Assembly (NCBI GenBank): GCA_041581935.1
Contig: JBFICP010000038.1
Span: 1-18,092, forward strand
Source of the DNA: JAABYT01 sp041581935
Lineage (GTDB): Bacteria > Pseudomonadota > Gammaproteobacteria > HK1
DNA: 18,092 nucleotides
Direction of reading: 5' to 3'
Below the pieces are notes generated by a model, which saw nothing but the letters and a program-made list of their open reading frames with translations, was not told where the DNA came from and did not search any database. Position numbers and translations under genes: made by a program. Shown here piece after piece: positions 13,740-18,092 of the stretch; positions within the stretch are counted from its first letter, which is position 1, and each line of letters begins with the position of its first letter.

Positions 13740-16079
13740 CTATTCCCCGCGCGCGATGGCCCGCCACACCTTTTCCGGACCGAGCGGCATGTCCAGGTGC
13801 CGCACACCGTATTCCTCGAGGGCGTGCATGACGGCCCCGACAACCGCCGGCAGCGCGCCGCAGCAGCCCGCCTCGCCGGCGCCCTTGGCGCCGAGAGGAT
13901 TCTCCGCAGTGGGCGCGTCCTCGAAGAATTCGATACGGAAATCGGGCACATCGGTGGCGCGCGGCAGCGCGTAGTCCATGAACGAGCCCGACAGCAGCTG
14001 CCCGCTGCCGCCCTCGTAGACGACCTTCTCCAGCAACGCCTGTCCAATCCCCTGTGCGCTGCCGCCCATGACCTGCCCGGCGCAGGTCAGCGGATTAACG
14101 ATGGTGCCGAAGTCGTCGACGATGCTGTACCCGACCAGCGCCACGGTGCCGGTCTCGGGATCCACCTCGACCTCGGCGATATGGCATCCATTGGGATAGG
14201 TGATGCCGCTGCGCTCGTAATCGAGCGCTTCATCGAGAGAATCGATGCCTTCGGGTCGCCGGTCGGCGTCGAACGACGCGCGGATGACCTCCTGCATGTC
14301 GACACAATGGTCGGTGCCGACGACGCGAAACCGACCCGACTCGAACTCGACGTCCACACGCGCTGCTTCCAGCAAATGGGCGGCAAACGTTCGTGCTTTG
14401 TCAACGACCGCGTCGCTCACCCGCACCACGGCCGATCCACCCATCTCCAATCCACGCGAGCCGCCGTGGCCACCGCCAATCGGCGTCTCGTCGGTGTCCG
14501 CCTGAACGAAATCGATGTTGTCGATGGGAACGCCGAGGCGTGCCGCAACGATTTGCGCCATGACCGTCTCGTGACCCATCCCCGTGGAATGACTTCCCAC
14601 CGCCAGAGTGATTCGGCCATCTCGCGAGAATCGCAGTGCCGCATGCTCCTTCGGACCGCCACCGCTGCATTCGAGATAGATGCAGACGCCGATTCCCCGG
14701 CGCAGTCCCCGCGCCCGCGCGGCCGCGGCGCGGGCTTCGAAACCGCCCCAGTCCGCGAGCGCGAGCGTTCGATCCAGGATGGTCTCGAAATCGCCGCAAT
14801 CGATTCGACTGCCGGCCCCGGTGGTATGTGGCAGCTCGTCCCGCCTGAGCAGATTGCGCCGGCGTAGCGCCACCCGATCCATGCCGAGCTCGGCGGCTGC
14901 CAGGTCGATGACCCGCTCGATGTGGTAGGTGGCTTCCGGACGCCCGGCACCCCGGTAGGGGTCGGTGGGCGCGGTGTTTGTGAAAGCGGCGCGGGCATGG
15001 AAGTGCAGCGCCGGGATCCGATACGGCCCACCCTGGGTGCGCGCGGTGCCCGCAGTGCAGGTAAAGGGGCCTACGGACAAAACATACGGTCCGACGCTGC
15101 CGACGGAATCGACGCGCAGAGCGAGAAAGTCGCCCTCACTGTTCAATGCGAGGGTGACGTGGCTTTGCTGATCGCGGCCGTGGGCATCGGAAAGGAAGCC
15201 CTCGCCACGATCGTTGATCCACTTGATTGGCCTCTCGACACGACGCGCCGCCCACAAGACCAACGCATGCTCGGGATATAGCGGGTTCTTCGCGCCGAAC
15301 CCGCCGCCGACATCGTGGGCGAGCACGCGCAGCTGCTCCGCCGGTATGTGCAGGACCTGATCGGCGAGCTGATTGCGGTTGGCGTGCACGTTCTGGCTGG
15401 CGCACACCAGGCAATAGCGATCCTCGTCGGGCGCGTAGTGACCGATGGCTCCACGGGTCTCGATGGGCGCCGCCGTGACTCGTTGGTTGTCGACGTAGAC
15501 GGACACCACGTGGTCTGCATCGGCAATTGCCTGCTCCACCGCCGCGGCGTCGCCGACCTCGAAGCGCACGCACAGATTGCCGGGGATGTCGTCCCAGACG
15601 AGCGGCGCACCGGGGGCCAGTGCTTGTTCGGCGCTCAACACCGCGGGCAGCGGCCGGTAGTCGACTTCGATGAGCTCTAAGGCGTCGCGGGCCGCAGCCG
15701 GCGTCTCGGCGATGACCGCGGCCACCGCATCACCGACGAAGCGTGCCCGCGTGGCGACCAGACCCTGGCGCTCGGGCACGGGAATCGGCGAATCGTCACT
15801 GTTTTTCGCCGCCGTGCGGGTCGGGATTCCGCCGAGGCCATCCGCAATCCAGTCGGCACCGGTCAGCACCGCCAATACCCCAGGGGTTTGCGCCGCGGCG
15901 ATGGTATCGACGGAATCGATGCCCGCGTGGGCATGGGGCGATCGAAGAATGGCCATATGGGCCATCTCCGGCATGGACACATCGTCCACGAACCGGCCTT
16001 CTCCGGTGAGAAAACGTCGATCCTCCTTGCGTCTGATGGGCTGTCCGACCCCGTAGCGTTCCACGGCGACATCGTTCAT
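13740..16079 (-). CDS. Xanthine dehydrogenase/CO dehydrogenase-family molybdopterin hydroxylase, large subunit
   Basis: 779 residues, the usual size for the molybdenum-binding subunit (CoxL/XdhB-like) of aldehyde and heteroaromatic hydroxylases. The N-terminal a/b-hammerhead begins GVGQPIRRKEDRRFLTGEGR; DVGGGFGAK (256-264) and PYRGAGRPEA (374-383) are cofactor-site motifs, and Glu736 in GAGEAG (733-738) is the predicted catalytic base. The AYxCSFR loop of true CO dehydrogenase is absent, so CO oxidation is unlikely; a Pro stands where AYRGAGR is usual. It hydroxylates a carbonyl or ring carbon using water, normally with FAD and 2Fe-2S partners, neither of which is seen here. The ATG at 16079 is chosen because the family starts there and forms ATGA with the stop of the sulfotransferase-like gene, implying translational coupling. 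The substrate is unknown. Confidence 0.92.
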   Translation of the reverse strand: MNDVAVERYGVGQPIRRKEDRRFLTGEGRFVDDVSMPEMAHMAILRSPHAHAGIDSVDTIAAAQTPGVLAVLTGADWIADGLGGIPTRTAAKNSDDSPIPVPERQGLVATRARFVGDAVAAVIAETPAAARDALELIEVDYRPLPAVLSAEQALAPGAPLVWDDIPGNLCVRFEVGDAAAVEQAIADADHVVSVYVDNQRVTAAPIETRGAIGHYAPDEDRYCLVCASQNVHANRNQLADQVLHIPAEQLRVLAHDVGGGFGAKNPLYPEHALVLWAARRVERPIKWINDRGEGFLSDAHGRDQQSHVTLALNSEGDFLALRVDSVGSVGPYVLSVGPFTCTAGTARTQGGPYRIPALHFHARAAFTNTAPTDPYRGAGRPEATYHIERVIDLAAAELGMDRVALRRRNLLRRDELPHTTGAGSRIDCGDFETILDRTLALADWGGFEARAAAARARGLRRGIGVCIYLECSGGGPKEHAALRFSRDGRITLAVGSHSTGMGHETVMAQIVAARLGVPIDNIDFVQADTDETPIGGGHGGSRGLEMGGSAVVRVSDAVVDKARTFAAHLLEAARVDVEFESGRFRVVGTDHCVDMQEVIRASFDADRRPEGIDSLDEALDYERSGITYPNGCHIAEVEVDPETGTVALVGYSIVDDFGTIVNPLTCAGQVMGGSAQGIGQALLEKVVYEGGSGQLLSGSFMDYALPRATDVPDFRIEFFEDAPTAENPLGAKGAGEAGCCGALPAVVGAVMHALEEYGVRHLDMPLGPEKVWRAIARGE

Positions 16080-16810
16080 GGGCGTAACCGTTGCTCGTAT
16101 AGATTTCGATAATGCGGCTCGCACGACTCGGCCAGCGGCTCGAGTGCCGCGGGAAGCGTGTGCGCCTTGGAAACGTAGGGGGCGAATCCCCTCGATGCTC
16201 TTACCGCATCGTACCAGTAACCGGCCCAAATTCCGTCACTGCTTCGCGGGCCGGAAGGCCACGAAAGCATGCGCTCGGTGAATTCCACGTCGAGCGCACG
16301 GCAAAGCGTCGTCAGCACGGCGCGCGGGTTCTCGAGCACGTCCCTGGCATCGAGCACCACCGGTGCGACATCACCGATTCGACACGCATGCTCGAACAAC
16401 GCCGCCTGTTGCAGGACACCGACATCGGCCAGGGTGACCTCGGGCCGCGTACGCGCGTAGGAGGCGATCACCTCGCGCGGATCCCGGATGAGAAAACAGT
16501 TGCAGAGTTCCGCGAGCCAGCTTCGGTCGACTTCATCGAGCATGTGATGCGTCATGAGCTTGAGAAAGAAGATTGGCTTGCCAGCGGGCACCGGTCCGGT
16601 GATGGCCGCCACCACGCGCTTCCAGTCCGTTTCGCCGGCAGCGATCACCTCGTCGGCGCCCGGATGTTCGATACCGGTACGCTGGAGATAGTATGCGTAC
16701 AGCGGCTCGTCCCACACGGCGGTGTCGCCGCGATTCTCCCAGGCCCGCATCATGGCCGTGGAGATGTTGCGCGGCCCTGACCACATGCCGATGCGTTTGC
16801 CGGCACTCAC
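16076..16810 (-). CDS. Sulfotransferase-like P-loop protein
   Basis: 244 residues from the preferred start. The N-terminal MWSGPRNISTAMMRAWENR resembles the PAPS 5'-phosphosulfate loop of sulfotransferases, followed by DEPLYAYYL; the stretch CFLIRDPREVIASYARTRPE has the RDPR...S pattern of the 3'-phosphate site. The protein is predicted to be soluble. The GTG at 16810 forms GTGA with the aminotransferase stop (4-base overlap); an in-frame GTG at 16822 gives four more residues. The 3' end overlaps the hydroxylase start in the same manner. A similar P-loop domain is fused to a class IV aminotransferase in plants (the branched-chain-aminotransferase-like proteins of Arabidopsis), which supports a joint role with the upstream gene. 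Whether it really uses PAPS is open; the sulfate acceptor is unknown. Confidence 0.85.
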   Translation of the reverse strand: MSAGKRIGMWSGPRNISTAMMRAWENRGDTAVWDEPLYAYYLQRTGIEHPGADEVIAAGETDWKRVVAAITGPVPAGKPIFFLKLMTHHMLDEVDRSWLAELCNCFLIRDPREVIASYARTRPEVTLADVGVLQQAALFEHACRIGDVAPVVLDARDVLENPRAVLTTLCRALDVEFTERMLSWPSGPRSSDGIWAGYWYDAVRASRGFAPYVSKAHTLPAALEPLAESCEPHYRNLYEQRLRP

Positions 16811-17730
16811 GCCGCCGAGCACTCGGCATCGATGAAATCCCGGTAGTGCTGCTGGAGCTGTCTTGTCACCGGTCCGCGCGCGCCGGTCCCGATTCGCCGG
16901 CCGTCGACCTCGACGGCGGGAACCACACCTGCAAAGGTTCCGGTGACGAACGCTTCATCCGCGGAGTAGACGTCGAACAGACTGAAGTCCCGCTCACTTA
17001 TCGGGATTTCGTGCCGGCGACAGAGTGTTATGACTTTCGCACGCGTGATTCCCGCAAGACAATAATTCCCCGACGAGGTCCATACTTCCTTCCCTCGAAC
17101 GACAAAGAAGTGAGTGGAATTGCACGTCGCGACCATGCCGTGCGGATCGAGCATGAGCGCCTCGTCGGCACCCGCCTTGGTGGCTTGAATGCAGGCTAGG
17201 ATGCAGTTGAGCTTGGAGTGGCTGTTGATTTTGGGATCCTGCACGTCTGGCGGCCCGCGCCGCACGTGCACCGTGGCAAGACGTACGCCGTGCTCGATTA
17301 CCTCCAGGCTCGGCTTTTTGTGCTCGGGAATGATGACGATAGTGGCCGCACCCACGGTCATGCGTGGATCTTGATAGGGCGTCGACTTGATACCCCGGGT
17401 CACCATCAGGCGGATGTGCACGTGCTCGTGCATATCGTTCGCTTTTACCGTTTTGTAAAGAGCCTCGGTAAGTTGCTCGCGGTCGAGTCCGACGTCGAAA
17501 TCAAGTGCCCGGGCACCGGCGTAGAGCCGCTCGAGATGCTCGTCGAGAAACAGTATGCGACCACGGTGCAGCCGCAATCCTTCCCACACGCCATCGCCCA
17601 GAACGAAACCGCTGTCGAACACCGAGATCGCCGCCTCGGCGCGCGGCACCAGCGCGCCGTTGACGTATATGAGAATCTCGGCGTTGCGCGGATCGTCGAC
17701 GTAGGTGTGTGTGCCGGTGGAGGATTGCAT
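16807..17730 (-). CDS. Class IV (fold type IV) PLP-dependent aminotransferase-like protein
   Basis: 307 residues. The BCAT/D-amino-acid transaminase fold is shown by ISVFDSGFVLGDGVWEGLRL (35-54), EHLERLYAGARAL, the PLP lysine region KINSHSKLN with Lys173 as the likely Schiff-base residue, the ALMLDPHGMV strand (191-200), and YCLAGITRAKVI (223-234). Oddly, the position where BCAT and D-alanine transaminase carry the Glu that contacts the pyridine nitrogen (GxVxE....N) reads GMVATCNSTHFF, giving Thr202. The ATG at 17730 is kept; gggag lies about 13 bases upstream. It is the first gene of a three-gene operon with the sulfotransferase-like and hydroxylase genes. Its substrate is unknown; transamination or lyase activity on a small amine is inferred from family. 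Confidence 0.88.
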   Translation of the reverse strand: MQSSTGTHTYVDDPRNAEILIYVNGALVPRAEAAISVFDSGFVLGDGVWEGLRLHRGRILFLDEHLERLYAGARALDFDVGLDREQLTEALYKTVKANDMHEHVHIRLMVTRGIKSTPYQDPRMTVGAATIVIIPEHKKPSLEVIEHGVRLATVHVRRGPPDVQDPKINSHSKLNCILACIQATKAGADEALMLDPHGMVATCNSTHFFVVRGKEVWTSSGNYCLAGITRAKVITLCRRHEIPISERDFSLFDVYSADEAFVTGTFAGVVPAVEVDGRRIGTGARGPVTRQLQQHYRDFIDAECSAA

Positions 17731-18034
17731 GAGCCCGGATAGTCTCCCCGAAAGGTCGTTGTCGCGTCCAGCGGGTCGTCATCCCGGCGTGCCCACGATC
17801 CGGGAGGATTGCGCCGTCAGTTTTCCGATTTCCCTGCCCGCCGGCCGCTTACCGCCGGATCCGGGGAGGAAAGCCCGCCGAATCGCCGGCGCCGGGATCG
17901 GCACCGCAGCCAGCCCGGCGATTGCGTGTTTCCTCGCAGGTCCGCTGAGCCGCAGCCTGCTTGACTATACTGAGGATCGTGCGCACACACGAACTTCAAG
18001 GCGGCGCCCGCCGCCGCGCTTACGGATGGAGTCG
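17731..18034. other. Divergent intergenic region, aminotransferase operon / right-end gene
   Basis: No convincing gene on either strand. It contains a 6-bp inverted repeat (tcccgg/ccggga around 17783-17806) before the aminotransferase, a GC-rich middle, and a TATACT hexamer at 17966-17971 that could be the -10 of the right-end gene, with no good -35 at the proper distance. A ggggaggaaagcccg string recalls the conserved core of RNase P RNA, but the remaining conserved parts are absent. Confidence 0.4.
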
Positions 18035-18092
18035 ATGCGCGACGAGCTGAGAGCACGCATCGCATACGTTGCGGCACGCCTGATCGCAGACA
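18035..18092 (+). CDS. 5' end of an unidentified gene (truncated by window)
   Basis: An open frame begins ATG at 18035 (MRDELRARIAYVAARLIAD) and runs to the window edge without a stop; an in-frame ATG nine bases earlier (18026) is an alternative. A gga lies eight bases before 18035. The visible 19 residues form a basic amphipathic helix. This could be the N-terminus of a TetR-like regulator or of a conserved hypothetical protein; too little is visible to decide. It is divergent from the aminotransferase operon and has a TATACT -10-like hexamer 64 bp upstream. Confidence 0.5.
   Translation, partial: MRDELRARIAYVAARLIAD

Noticed and set aside
13634..13831. 65-codon plus-strand frame after AGGAGG-like sequences
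   Set aside because: The purine-rich motifs are 20 or more bases from its ATG, the protein has no recognisable features, and the frame runs into the antisense of the hydroxylase gene. The purine runs are better explained as the complement of CCUCC motifs in the sRNA candidate.
17860..17960. Possible RNase P RNA, from a ggggaggaaagcccg string
   Set aside because: The conserved AGUCC continuation and the other conserved core segments are not found within the expected distance.

Overview
The window is GC-rich, gene-dense bacterial DNA. The order uvrA, divergent YajR-type MFS exporter, ssb is common in Gammaproteobacteria, and the UvrA, SSB and adenosine-kinase-like proteins are also of proteobacterial type, so a free-living gammaproteobacterium of uncertain order is the best guess (inference from protein motifs and gene order; no search was run).

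Layout. Bases 2-3103 (+) hold the 3' part of a large secreted-type protein: the end of a PQQ-dependent sugar dehydrogenase-like beta-propeller followed by five putative-Ig domains and four copies of a jelly-roll-like module, partly encoded by a 621-bp tandem repeat. A gene-poor leader (3104-3613) with several inverted repeats precedes a less GC-rich island (3614-5502, +): a single-domain AraC-type regulator, a NAL1-like trypsin-fold protease, and a 67-aa protein that looks like a free copy of the protease's N-terminal domain. On the minus strand follow uvrA (7036-9921), a PfkB/adenosine kinase-like enzyme (6060-6992) and a VOC/glyoxalase-like protein (5573-5962), read in that order. Divergent from uvrA are a YajR-like exporter (10108-11499) and ssb (11647-12123), then a fused GT2-GtrA polyprenyl-phosphate glycosyltransferase (12343-13584), all on +.

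The right part is a tight minus-strand operon: class IV aminotransferase (16807-17730), sulfotransferase-like P-loop protein (16076-16810) and molybdenum hydroxylase large subunit (13740-16079), joined by overlapping stop/start codons. Plants encode an aminotransferase-IV/sulfotransferase-like fusion that resembles the first two genes. The last 58 bases begin another plus-strand gene.

The most interesting unlisted signal lies between the converging GT2-GtrA and hydroxylase genes. On the minus strand there is a near-consensus sigma-70 promoter (TTGACG, 17-bp spacer, TATATT), a short sequence with UCUCCUCC and a hairpin whose loop is CCCUCC, and a perfect 9-bp GC-rich terminator hairpin followed by eight U. 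This has every mark of an independent ~90-nt small RNA carrying anti-Shine-Dalgarno motifs. Its terminator is embedded in the coding 3' end of the opposite gene.
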